Of a DNA stretch of 60,323 nucleotides, positions 8,291-16,474 are shown one piece after another (the stretch's first letter is position 1; each line of letters opens with the position of its first letter). A program made the translations under genes and the position numbers. The notes under the pieces were generated by a model that did not search any database, was not told the DNA's origin, and saw only the letters and a list, made by a program, of their open reading frames with translations. Source of the stretch: Polyangiaceae bacterium UTPRO1 (lineage in GTDB: Bacteria; Desulfobacterota; Binatia; UTPRO1); contig MWST01000028.1 in NCBI GenBank assembly GCA_002050235.1, positions 1 through 60,323 of the forward strand, written 5' to 3'.

Positions 8291-10555
8291 ATGGATCGGA
8301 GCCGGGCGGTCGGGCGGCGCCGGAGCCGGCGCGTGGCGCGAGGGGTCGTCGTGCTGGCGGCGGTGCTCGCCATGGCTCTGGCGTCAGCCGTCGCCGCCGC
8401 CGTTCCGGAGCCGACGCCGGCGGTGGACGGCCGCGTCTTCAGTCCGCCGGACGATGCCGCCGCCCGGCCGCGGAAGCCCACGATCCAGTACTGGACAGTG
8501 ACCGTCTCCATGGGGATCGAGCCGACGGCGACGGCCGCATCGGTGCGCATGCTGGTGCCGGTCTCGGACGGGCGGCAGGCGGTCCTCGGGCGCACCGTGC
8601 GCCCGAGCGCGTTCCGGTTCCGCGAAGAGGCGGCGCCGCCGAACCAGTGGGTCGGATGGGAAGCGCCGTCCGTGAAGCCGCAGAAGGGAACGATCGCCTA
8701 CAGCTACACGGTCCGCACCACCGATGTCTGGTACGAGGTTCCGCACATCGCCCTCACCGAGAACCCGCCGCCGCCGGACCCGGTGCTCCTGCAGCCGAGC
8801 GAGCGCATCCAGTCGGCCGATCCGGCGATCGCGCGGCGGGTCGCCGCGCTCACCCGCGACACCACCCGTCTCGACGAGACGACGTGGTCGCTCTTTCAAT
8901 ATGCCGCCTCCTTCCTCCGCGGCGAGGGCGCCGAGGCGCGCGACGACGCGGTCGCGGTGCTGAATGCGGAGCAGGGGAGTCCGAGCGGCCGAGCGCGACT
9001 GCTGGTGGCGCTCTTTCGCGCCGCCAAGATCCCGGCGCGGCTCGTAGGCGGCCTCCGTCTCGAGGACGGAGAGCGCAAGCGCGCCACCATCACCTGGGTC
9101 GAGGCCTGGCTCGGCGGCAAGTGGCTGCCCTTCGATCCGGTGGGGGGGCACTACGCGACCCTCCCCGCGAACTACCTGACGCTCTATTACGGCGATCTGC
9201 CGCTCATCGAGCACACTGCGAAGCTCGGCTTCCAGTACGACATGTTGATCCACCAGGTGACCCGCCAGGCGCTGCTCGCACAGGAGGCGGAGCCGCCGAC
9301 GACGACGATCAACCGCATCCGCGAGACCAACCTCGAGACCGAGCGGGTGCAGACCTACGCGTTCTATGCCGAGAAGCCCGTCGCCTCGGTCGTCCTGATA
9401 ACCGACGCGCCGGTGGCGCCGGCGGTCATCGAGCGGATCGCCGCCGACGCGCGCGAGCGCTCGATCAGCGTCGTCTTCCTCTCGGCGAGCTTCGAGTCGC
9501 GCTACTTCCGCGAACACTCTTTGCAGCGGTTGATTGCCAGCAACTTCGCCGCGGTCGCCGAGGCGCACCTCTTGCTGGTGTCGACGCGCGACGAGGCGGG
9601 GCTGTACGCGCTCCTGCAGCTCGGCGAGCACCGGGTGGCGCTCCGGGACGCGCGGCTGGTCGTGGCGGGCGGCTTCCCGCGCTCGGTCGGCAAGGTGCTG
9701 GGTGCGGTCCTCTATCGGCTGGTCGGTCCGGGAGAGCTCGTCCTGGTGAATCCGCAGGCGCCGCTGCTCTCGCTCTGGAACATGGCGCGCGCAAATCTCA
9801 TCGACGGAGTGCCGATGGTCGAAGCGGCGTCGCTCTGGGACCTCCGCCCGCAGGTCATCGACGCCGACGACGTTCGCGGGCTCGCCGGCTTCCGGCGCGG
9901 GCTCGTGCGCGCCTGGTCGGCGGCGGTCTTGGCGCAGGTGCCGCTGCAGGCGATCAACCTGATCCTCGTGCTGCCGGTGATCGCCTGCCTCGTCGTGATC
10001 TTCCGCAGCGTGATCGGCATCGAGACCTTCGGCACCTTCGCGCCGGTCATCGTGTCGCTGGCGTTCCTGATGACCGGGCTGACGTGGGGCGTTACCATCT
10101 TCTGCGTCATCGTCGGCCTCGGGGTCGTCCTGCGCAGCGCGCTCCAGTGGCTGCGCATCCAGCTCGTCGCCCGCCTGGCCGTGCTGATCGCGCTGGTATC
10201 GGTGATGATGGCCGGGCTCACGGTCGTCGGCGCCTATCTCGGCGTCGGCGCGCTCCTGAACGTCAGCATCTTCCCCATGGTCATCATGTCGAACGTGATC
10301 GAGAACTTCACCACGACGCAAGTGGAGCTCGGCACCCGCGAGGCGATCCGGCTGACGCGCAACACGCTCGCCGTCTGCGCCGCGTGCTATCTCGCGATCG
10401 AGGGGGGAGGGCTGCAATCGATCGTGCTCTCGTTCCCCGAGGTCCTGATCCTCGTGGTCGCGCTCGAGATCGCGATCGGCAAGTGGCGCGGGCTACGGCT
10501 GCTCGAGTATCTGCGCTTCTCCGATCTCGGCCGCGCGGACCGGGGCGGCGCCTGA
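8291..10555 (+). CDS. Inactive transglutaminase domain fused to seven transmembrane helices
   Basis: About 754 residues. An N-terminal signal or anchor helix (about residues 17-38) is followed by an extracytoplasmic region containing a transglutaminase fold. The family consensus has a catalytic Cys and His; here the Cys position reads GSPSGRARLLVALFRAAKI and the His position reads ITWVEAW, so both are lost, while the Asp-like FDPVGG remains. Residues about 547-735 hold seven hydrophobic helices. This is the architecture described for the inactive-transglutaminase/7TM family, which is encoded beside an ATP-grasp amidoligase, exactly as seen here. ATG 8291 is chosen; GTG 8285, overlapping the previous stop, is equally possible. 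The role is probably to bind peptides or peptidoglycan outside the membrane and signal or position the ligase; the substrate is unknown. Confidence 0.85.
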   Translation: MDRSRAVGRRRSRRVARGVVVLAAVLAMALASAVAAAVPEPTPAVDGRVFSPPDDAAARPRKPTIQYWTVTVSMGIEPTATAASVRMLVPVSDGRQAVLGRTVRPSAFRFREEAAPPNQWVGWEAPSVKPQKGTIAYSYTVRTTDVWYEVPHIALTENPPPPDPVLLQPSERIQSADPAIARRVAALTRDTTRLDETTWSLFQYAASFLRGEGAEARDDAVAVLNAEQGSPSGRARLLVALFRAAKIPARLVGGLRLEDGERKRATITWVEAWLGGKWLPFDPVGGHYATLPANYLTLYYGDLPLIEHTAKLGFQYDMLIHQVTRQALLAQEAEPPTTTINRIRETNLETERVQTYAFYAEKPVASVVLITDAPVAPAVIERIAADARERSISVVFLSASFESRYFREHSLQRLIASNFAAVAEAHLLLVSTRDEAGLYALLQLGEHRVALRDARLVVAGGFPRSVGKVLGAVLYRLVGPGELVLVNPQAPLLSLWNMARANLIDGVPMVEAASLWDLRPQVIDADDVRGLAGFRRGLVRAWSAAVLAQVPLQAINLILVLPVIACLVVIFRSVIGIETFGTFAPVIVSLAFLMTGLTWGVTIFCVIVGLGVVLRSALQWLRIQLVARLAVLIALVSVMMAGLTVVGAYLGVGALLNVSIFPMVIMSNVIENFTTTQVELGTREAIRLTRNTLAVCAACYLAIEGGGLQSIVLSFPEVLILVVALEIAIGKWRGLRLLEYLRFSDLGRADRGGA

Positions 10556-11496
10556 TGCTGGCGGCGCTGCGCCGCCTGCGGCGCACGACGCTGGGCATGA
10601 ACCGGCGGAACCTCGAGTTCCTGGTCCCGTACAATCCCCGCAGCCTCTTCGCGGTCGTCGATCACAAGCCATGCACCAAGCGGCAGCTCGCGGCGGTCGG
10701 GATCCCGGTGCCGGCCACGTATGCGGAGCTCGGGCGGCAGTGGGACCTGCGCCGTCTCGACGCGATCCTCGCGCCGCGTTCGAGCTTCGTCGTCAAGCCG
10801 GCGCGCGGCGCCGGCGGCGGCGGCGTCGTGGTGATCGCGGCGCGCGCCGGCGACCGTTTCGTCAAGGCGAGCGGCGCAACGATTTCGCGGGCGCAGCTCG
10901 CGGCGCATTGCGGCGACATCCTCGGCGGCGCCTACGCGTCGAGCACCTACGGCGACGAGATCCTGATCGAGCAGCGCGTCGAGGTGGACCCGGTGCTCGG
11001 CGCGATCAGCTATCGCGGCGTTCCCGACGTCCGCGTACTGGTCTTTCGCGGCGTTCCCGTACAGGCGATGGCGCGCCTGCCGACTCGGGCGTCGGACGGT
11101 CGCGCCAATCTCCACATGGGGGGCATGGCGGTCGGCATCGATCTCGTGCGCGGCGTCACCACCCACGGCATCCTCCGCGGCCGCCCGAGCGCGCGTCATC
11201 CCGATCTCGATCGCCCCGTGGCCGGGCTCGCGGTTCCGCAATGGGAGCGCCTGCTGACGATCGCTGCGCAGTGCTACGATGCGGTCCCGCTCGGCTATCT
11301 GGGCGTCGACCTCGTCGTCGACGCCGTCCGCGGGGCGCTGGTATTGGAGCTGAACGCACGCCCCGGACTCACGATCCAGCTCGCCAACCGGCGCGGGCTG
11401 CGCACCAGCATGGAGGCCCTGGCGTCCGCCGATCTCGTCGGGGCCACTCTCGACGACCGCCTGGAGCTGGCGCGTCGCCTGGCCGCCGTCGCCTAG
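10555..11496 (+). CDS. ATP-grasp alpha-L-glutamate ligase-like protein (RimK-related)
   Basis: About 313 residues; ATG overlaps the preceding stop (TGATG). The N-terminus LGMNRRNLEFLVPYNPRSLF and DHKPCTKRQLAAVGIPVP match the alpha-L-glutamate ligase-related family. The Gly-rich ATP loop SFVVKPARGAGGGGVVVI lies near residue 80, and LVLELNARPGLTIQLAN near residue 262 supplies the Mg/ATP-binding Glu and Asn. Such enzymes form amide bonds between an amino acid and a carboxylate using ATP. It pairs with the 7TM-transglutaminase upstream; the retropepsin-like protease often found with this pair is not in the window. Confidence 0.87.
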   Translation: MLAALRRLRRTTLGMNRRNLEFLVPYNPRSLFAVVDHKPCTKRQLAAVGIPVPATYAELGRQWDLRRLDAILAPRSSFVVKPARGAGGGGVVVIAARAGDRFVKASGATISRAQLAAHCGDILGGAYASSTYGDEILIEQRVEVDPVLGAISYRGVPDVRVLVFRGVPVQAMARLPTRASDGRANLHMGGMAVGIDLVRGVTTHGILRGRPSARHPDLDRPVAGLAVPQWERLLTIAAQCYDAVPLGYLGVDLVVDAVRGALVLELNARPGLTIQLANRRGLRTSMEALASADLVGATLDDRLELARRLAAVA

Positions 11497-11514
11497 CCGC
11501 CGCCCCGGATCGGT

Positions 11515-12423
11515 TCAGCGCAGGCCGCGCAAGCGCCGCCATCCCGCATCGTCCATGAGGATGCGGTTCAGCCGCCCGCCGCGCTCGGCCGGGAGCACGG
11601 CGCCGGGCTCGGCGGCGGCGTAGTCGACGTCGCCGGGGTAGAGGACGCCCATGCGCTCGCCGATCTGCACCACCTTCGGCAGTATCGGCGTCACGGTGCG
11701 CTCGCGGGCGTCGGCCAGGACCCGCGTCAGCGTGCCGAGAGCGGCGAGATCTTCGAGGGTGCGGGTCTGCGGCGGGGTGAGGACGATCGCTCCCGCGGCC
11801 GCGTCCGCGAGCGCCGCAGCCGGCGTCCACCAGGCGGCCGAGGTCGTCTCCCGGGCGTCGTGGAGCGGCGATTGATCGGGCGGCATGGGGGCGACGAAGA
11901 AGCGGGCGTCGTAGCGGCGTGGAGCCTGGACCGGCGTGATCCAGCGGCTGAAATAGCGGAGCTCGTCGGTGCGGAGCGTCAGCTCTTCGCGGCGAACGAT
12001 CTCGGCGAAGCCGACGACGCCGTCGAGGAGCGCCCGGCGGTAGTTCGCGAAGCGCTCTCCGGTAGCGGCGTCGTCGAGGCGCAACGGCGCCCCGGAGCGG
12101 TCGCTGGCGAGGAGGATGCCCGCCTCCTCGAAGAGCTCGCGTACGGTGGCCGCGAGGAAGGCGAGAGCGGCTCCGGGAGCGCCGGGTCCGCCGCGAATCG
12201 CAGACGCCATGTCGGGTGCCGGTGGAGATGCCATGGCAGCGTGGAGCTCCGGAGCGTGATCGGCGGCATCGACGCGGCCGCCCGGGAAGACATGGGCGCC
12301 GGCGAAGGCCCGGCTCTCGGCGTGGCGGCCGACGAGGAGGACCTCGAGCCGGCCGGGAGCGGGCTCGCGCAGGAGAACGACGGTTGCGGAGTCGACGGGA
12401 ACCGGCGGGGCGGTGTCCGGCAT
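11515..12423 (-). CDS. Nudix hydrolase, NUDT19-like
   Basis: About 302 residues. The Nudix box is split by an insertion: AHVFPGGRVDAAD comes first, then about 35 residues later AATVRELFEEAGILL supplies the REx2EE metal-binding core. A long insertion inside the box and the tail AAWWTPAAALADAAAG, LTPPQTRTLEDLA are typical of the NUDT19/RP2-type acyl-CoA diphosphatase group. It would hydrolyse a nucleoside diphosphate linked to another group, plausibly CoA esters. It converges with the ligase gene (18-base gap) and diverges from the CehA-like gene through a symmetrical promoter region. Confidence 0.8.
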   Translation of the reverse strand: MPDTAPPVPVDSATVVLLREPAPGRLEVLLVGRHAESRAFAGAHVFPGGRVDAADHAPELHAAMASPPAPDMASAIRGGPGAPGAALAFLAATVRELFEEAGILLASDRSGAPLRLDDAATGERFANYRRALLDGVVGFAEIVRREELTLRTDELRYFSRWITPVQAPRRYDARFFVAPMPPDQSPLHDARETTSAAWWTPAAALADAAAGAIVLTPPQTRTLEDLAALGTLTRVLADARERTVTPILPKVVQIGERMGVLYPGDVDYAAAEPGAVLPAERGGRLNRILMDDAGWRRLRGLR

Positions 12424-12452
12424 CGGGGATACGTCCGGGAACCGGCGGCGGG

Positions 12453-12480
12453 TGTCAAGCGCCCGAGATTTTGCTTGACA
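12453..12480. promoter_or_regulatory. Inverted repeat formed by two divergent -35 boxes
   Basis: TGTCAAGC (12453-12460) and GCTTGACA (12473-12480) are perfect inverted copies 12 bases apart. Each contains TTGACA reading outward, one toward the Nudix gene and one toward the CehA-like gene. It may serve as a back-to-back promoter core, an operator, or both. Confidence 0.45.
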
Positions 12481-12504
12481 GTTCGGGCTTCGACTCCGTA
12501 GGGT
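12475..12504 (+). promoter_or_regulatory. Candidate sigma-70-type promoter of the CehA-like gene
   Basis: A perfect TTGACA (12475-12480) is followed after 18 bases by TAGGGT (12499-12504), a weak -10. The gene starts at 12610 with a GAGGAGGA ribosome site, leaving a leader of about 100 bases. Confidence 0.4.
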
Positions 12505-12609
12505 CGCGGAGGCGATCGGTCTTCATCGCCGCAGTGCCCCTTGCCGCGCGCGCCGAGGCGTGGGCGGCGTCTCCGTGAGCTCACCGTGCCGTCGTCGAGG
12601 AGGATCCCG

Positions 12610-15600
12610 ATGAAATCCGCGCTTCGCCTGGCCGTATCCACAGCCGCGCTCGTCGCAATTGTTGCTCTCGCCCCTTGTGCGACCCATGCCGCCTGTTCGT
12701 CCGGCGGCACCGTCGCCAACGTCAACGACTGCGTTCCCGAAGGGGTGAAGTCGAACGACTGCGCGCTCGAATGGTCGATCTCGCCGGTCCCGCCCGTGAA
12801 CCCGAAGACGGGCGTTCCGACCAACAAGATCGTCTGCCGCGACAACGACCCGGCCTGCGACGCGGACAAGACGCCAGGGCAGTGCACTTTCATGGTGGGC
12901 GCGTGCGTCAACGTCGTCGACAGCCGCTTCACCTGCTCGCCGACCGACGTCAGCACGTACCTCCTCAAGAAGCCGAGCGCCAAGGACGCGGTCAGTCCCG
13001 ACAAGAACGTCTTCGGACGCGACAACCGCCGCAACCTCGAGCTCGGACTCGGTGCCATCGTCCCCACCGCCGCGACCAACGTCTGCTCCGAGGAGCGGGC
13101 GTTCGTCGTGCCCCTCAAGAAGGGCACCAAGAAGGCGACGCTCCAGATCCAGGCGGTCGCGACCGACAGCAGTTTCGTAGCCGACAAGGACGCCATCAAG
13201 TTCACCTGTGCGCCCAACCCGAACATCGGCACCATGGCGATCGCGGAAGCGAAGCAGATCGCCAGCCCGACGGAGCTGATCGGTGGCCCCCTGGCGATGG
13301 GGCGCGTCGGCGACTGGCTCATCCGGAACGACAAGGTGCGGTTCGTGATCCGCGACGTCGGTCGCGACTTCAGCTTCATGCTCACCTACGGCGGCCACAT
13401 CATGGACGCCGACTTCGTGCGCGCGAGCGGCCCCGGCCGCGACAACTTCATGGGCATGACGCCGCTCATCAACATCTCGTCGACCGACAATCCGACTGCG
13501 ATCGGGGTCGTGAACGACGGTGCGGCGGGCGGTCCGGCGGTCCTGCAGACGAGCGGCCCCGACGATCTCTTCGATCCGATCGACCCGGCGGTGGCGATCA
13601 AGGGCTTCTCGGGGGCGCTCTCCATCCCGCCCTTCGCCATCGACAACAATATCCCGGTCACGGTCATGAACGAGTACACGCTCGCACCGGGCGACGACTT
13701 CGTGAAGATCGAGACCATAGTGCACAACAACGGCTCGAAGCGGCTCGAGATCTACGTCGGCGACTACACGAACGGCGGCGGCCAGCAGGAGGTCGTGGCG
13801 CCGGGCCTCGGCTTCGGCGAGTCGGCGCTCCGGCTCGGCGGCAATCCGGCCAACGAGCTCACCCGCTATCCCATGAACTATCTCGGGTGGTTCGGCTTCG
13901 GCGACTCGCAGGGCGTGTCCTACGGCCTCATCCCGCAACTGGCCGTCGATACCAGCGCTTTCTCCCAATCGGGGGTGGTGGTCCCGGTATACGGCCAGAG
14001 CCTGCTCGCGGTGCTCTCCGCGGGCGATCATGGCGTGTGCTCCAAGAACTCGGCCGGAGTTCCGTGCGGCGGTACCGGTCAGCCGACCTGCGACGTTGCT
14101 TGCACGATCAACACCGACTGCGAGCCTCCCGACTACGCGAGCGACATCGGCCCCTGCAAGAACGGCAAGCCGGCGGGCCGCTTGGCCATCCCACCCTCGG
14201 GGCAGAACTCCTTCACGCGCTGGTTCGCGGTCTCCGACAACGGCATGGGCCGCATCCTCGACGCCCGCCACAAGTTGATCGCGCGCGGCGAGATTCCGGA
14301 ATCCGGCCTGAAGACCGCCTACGTCCAGGGGACGGTGCGCGTCGACGGCGTGCCGGTAGACGGTGCGCGTGTCGCGGTCGTCAAGTCGCCCGGCGCCCGG
14401 CTCTCGCAGTACGCCGTCATAGACGTGTTCGAGACCAAGGACGGCGGCTTCTATCAGGGTACGGTGCCGGTCGGCGATTACCGGATGATGGTGAAGATCC
14501 CCGGGTACCCGTACGAGGGCGGCGGCGCCTCTCCGGCGCGGCGCGACGTCTCGATCAAGAAAGCCTCCGTGGTCGACTTCGACGTACCCAGTACCGGGTT
14601 CGTGCGCGTCGACGTCACCAACGGCGTCACCAGCGATCCGATCCCCGCCAAGGTGTCCGTCGTCGGTGTCGCTCAAGCCGTCGATCCCGGCATCGACGAG
14701 ACCGTGTTCGGATCGCTGCACGCCTACGGCAACATCTTCGGCTACAACGCGCGCGAGAAGGTCGCGATCCACGGTCTGCCGCAGGTGCAGTTCGCGGACG
14801 TGTCCGGCAGCACGCCGGTTTTCGCCATCCAGCCGGGCAGCTACCAGATCGTAGTGTCGCACGGTCCCGAATATTCGCTGAGCAAGCACAACATCACGGT
14901 GGTCGCCGGCGATGCGTCGACGCCCCAGGTCGTAGCCGCGTCCGTGGTTCCGGTCGTCGACACGACCGGCTTCGTCTCCGCCGACCACCACGTCCACCTG
15001 ATCGACAGTCCCGACTCCGCTGTCTCCAAGAACGAGCGCATCATCACCATGCTCGCCGAGGGGGTGGACTACTTCGTCGCCAGCGACCACGACTTCAAGG
15101 TCGATCTCTCGGCCGAGATCGCGGCGCTCGGCGCCTCGGCGCTCATCAAGACCGCCATCAGCAGCGAGGTCACCTACTTCGACAGCGGCCATTTCGGCGC
15201 CTATCCGATGACGAGCATCGATCCGTCCAGCGTCACCGGCGGCTCGATCGACTGGGGGCGCGCGGGCGTGACGCCAGGCCTCGGCTATCCCTCCGACGGC
15301 AGCTACGACCTGAGCATCGAGGAGATGGCGCTCGTCGCCAAGGGTGCGCCCCACAACGCGACCGTGGTGCAGGCGAACCACTTCAACAGCGGCACGCTCG
15401 GCTATTTCGTGACTTCCGGCATCGACACCACCGTGGCGCCGCCGCAGTCGAGCACGCAGCCGGCGAGGATCCGCCAGAATCCGGCGCTCACGAATCTCTA
15501 TACCGATGAGATCACCGCGCTCGAGATCTGGATCGAGAACACGCGCGAGCAGAACGCCATGGCGCTCGGCGACAACCTCGGCGACTACATCAACATCCTG

Positions 15601-16416
15601 AACAACTTCGACGCCGCCCATCCGCTCCAGCGCAAGGGCATCGTCTGCGACTCGGACACGCACTCGACGACCATCATCCAGGCCGGCGGTCCGCGGAACA
15701 TGCTGGCGTCGCTCACCGACGATCCGGCGCTGCTGGATCCGGCGGCGCTCGCCGCCAGCGTCAATGCCGGCCGCAACGTCTGCACCAACGGTCCGTTCGT
15801 GCGCGTCAGCGTCGAAGGCGACGGCGGCGCGACCGCGAGCCACGATCTCGCCGACCCGCTGCTCGTGCCGGCGACGCTCGGGGCGGCGACGGTCCACGTC
15901 GACGTCCAGAGCCCGACCTGGGCCGAGTACGACCGCGTCGAGATCTACTTCAACAATACGCCTTCGTGCGTGGTCTCGCCGGTGAACTTCCTCGGCAGCA
16001 CGAAGAAGAACTGCACGGCGACGCCGAACTTCGTGATCACGCCGACGACGAGCGTGGTGCCGGTGAACGGCGATTCGCGGTTGCAGTCGGCGACGTCGCA
16101 GAGCCTCACGATCACGCAGGACTCGTGGGTGATGGTCGTGGTGCGCGGCCGCGACGGGGTCTCGAAGCCGCTGTTCCCGGTGACGCCGCAGTCGATGTTC
16201 CCGAAGGCCTGCAACACCGATCCGTGCAAGCCGTGCGGCTTCCCCGGCGCCGGCGCGTGTCCGTTCTTGGGAACGTGCTCGGTGACCAACCAGACGCTCG
16301 CCGAGCTCACCGACGGCAATCTGGGGCAGTGCGGCGTCACCACGATGGCCATCGCCAATCCGCTGTTCATCGATTTCGACGGCGACGGCCTCTACAAGGG
16401 CGCCGCGCTTCCGTAG
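12610..16416 (+). CDS. Giant secreted PHP-fold metallohydrolase, CehA/McbA type
   Basis: About 1268 residues, ATG with the ribosome site GAGGAGGA. A signal peptide (MKSALRLAVSTAALVAIVAL, cut near ATHA-A) sends it out of the cytoplasm. Residues about 30-205 form a Cys-rich module (DCALEW, CRDNDPACDAD, CTFMVGAC) that recurs at the C-termini of the two giants at 29.5-36.8 kb. The middle has beta-sandwich-like repeats (YVQGTVRVDGVPVDGARVAV, a carboxypeptidase-regulatory-like fold). The PHP metal site is complete: DHHVH (about 793), ASDHD (about 826), QANHF (about 923), CDSDTHS (about 1014). It ends with a Cys cluster (CKPCGFPGAGACPF) and NPLFIDFDGDG. CehA/McbA relatives hydrolyse carbamates or phosphoesters; the substrate here is not predictable. 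Confidence 0.82.
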   Translation: MKSALRLAVSTAALVAIVALAPCATHAACSSGGTVANVNDCVPEGVKSNDCALEWSISPVPPVNPKTGVPTNKIVCRDNDPACDADKTPGQCTFMVGACVNVVDSRFTCSPTDVSTYLLKKPSAKDAVSPDKNVFGRDNRRNLELGLGAIVPTAATNVCSEERAFVVPLKKGTKKATLQIQAVATDSSFVADKDAIKFTCAPNPNIGTMAIAEAKQIASPTELIGGPLAMGRVGDWLIRNDKVRFVIRDVGRDFSFMLTYGGHIMDADFVRASGPGRDNFMGMTPLINISSTDNPTAIGVVNDGAAGGPAVLQTSGPDDLFDPIDPAVAIKGFSGALSIPPFAIDNNIPVTVMNEYTLAPGDDFVKIETIVHNNGSKRLEIYVGDYTNGGGQQEVVAPGLGFGESALRLGGNPANELTRYPMNYLGWFGFGDSQGVSYGLIPQLAVDTSAFSQSGVVVPVYGQSLLAVLSAGDHGVCSKNSAGVPCGGTGQPTCDVACTINTDCEPPDYASDIGPCKNGKPAGRLAIPPSGQNSFTRWFAVSDNGMGRILDARHKLIARGEIPESGLKTAYVQGTVRVDGVPVDGARVAVVKSPGARLSQYAVIDVFETKDGGFYQGTVPVGDYRMMVKIPGYPYEGGGASPARRDVSIKKASVVDFDVPSTGFVRVDVTNGVTSDPIPAKVSVVGVAQAVDPGIDETVFGSLHAYGNIFGYNAREKVAIHGLPQVQFADVSGSTPVFAIQPGSYQIVVSHGPEYSLSKHNITVVAGDASTPQVVAASVVPVVDTTGFVSADHHVHLIDSPDSAVSKNERIITMLAEGVDYFVASDHDFKVDLSAEIAALGASALIKTAISSEVTYFDSGHFGAYPMTSIDPSSVTGGSIDWGRAGVTPGLGYPSDGSYDLSIEEMALVAKGAPHNATVVQANHFNSGTLGYFVTSGIDTTVAPPQSSTQPARIRQNPALTNLYTDEITALEIWIENTREQNAMALGDNLGDYINILNNFDAAHPLQRKGIVCDSDTHSTTIIQAGGPRNMLASLTDDPALLDPAALAASVNAGRNVCTNGPFVRVSVEGDGGATASHDLADPLLVPATLGAATVHVDVQSPTWAEYDRVEIYFNNTPSCVVSPVNFLGSTKKNCTATPNFVITPTTSVVPVNGDSRLQSATSQSLTITQDSWVMVVVRGRDGVSKPLFPVTPQSMFPKACNTDPCKPCGFPGAGACPFLGTCSVTNQTLAELTDGNLGQCGVTTMAIANPLFIDFDGDGLYKGAALP

Positions 16417-16430
16417 CCGCGGCGCTGCAA

Positions 16431-16462
16431 CTGGGGGCGTTCCCAAGCGGGACCGCCCCCAG
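16431..16462 (+). terminator. GC hairpin after the CehA-like gene
   Basis: CTGGGGGCG (16431-16439) pairs perfectly with CGCCCCCAG (16454-16462) across a 14-base loop, starting 14 bases after the stop. No T-run follows. It ends 12 bases before the next ATG, so the next gene probably relies on readthrough or on a promoter I cannot see. Confidence 0.5.
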
Positions 16463-16474
16463 TAGAACCCTGGC

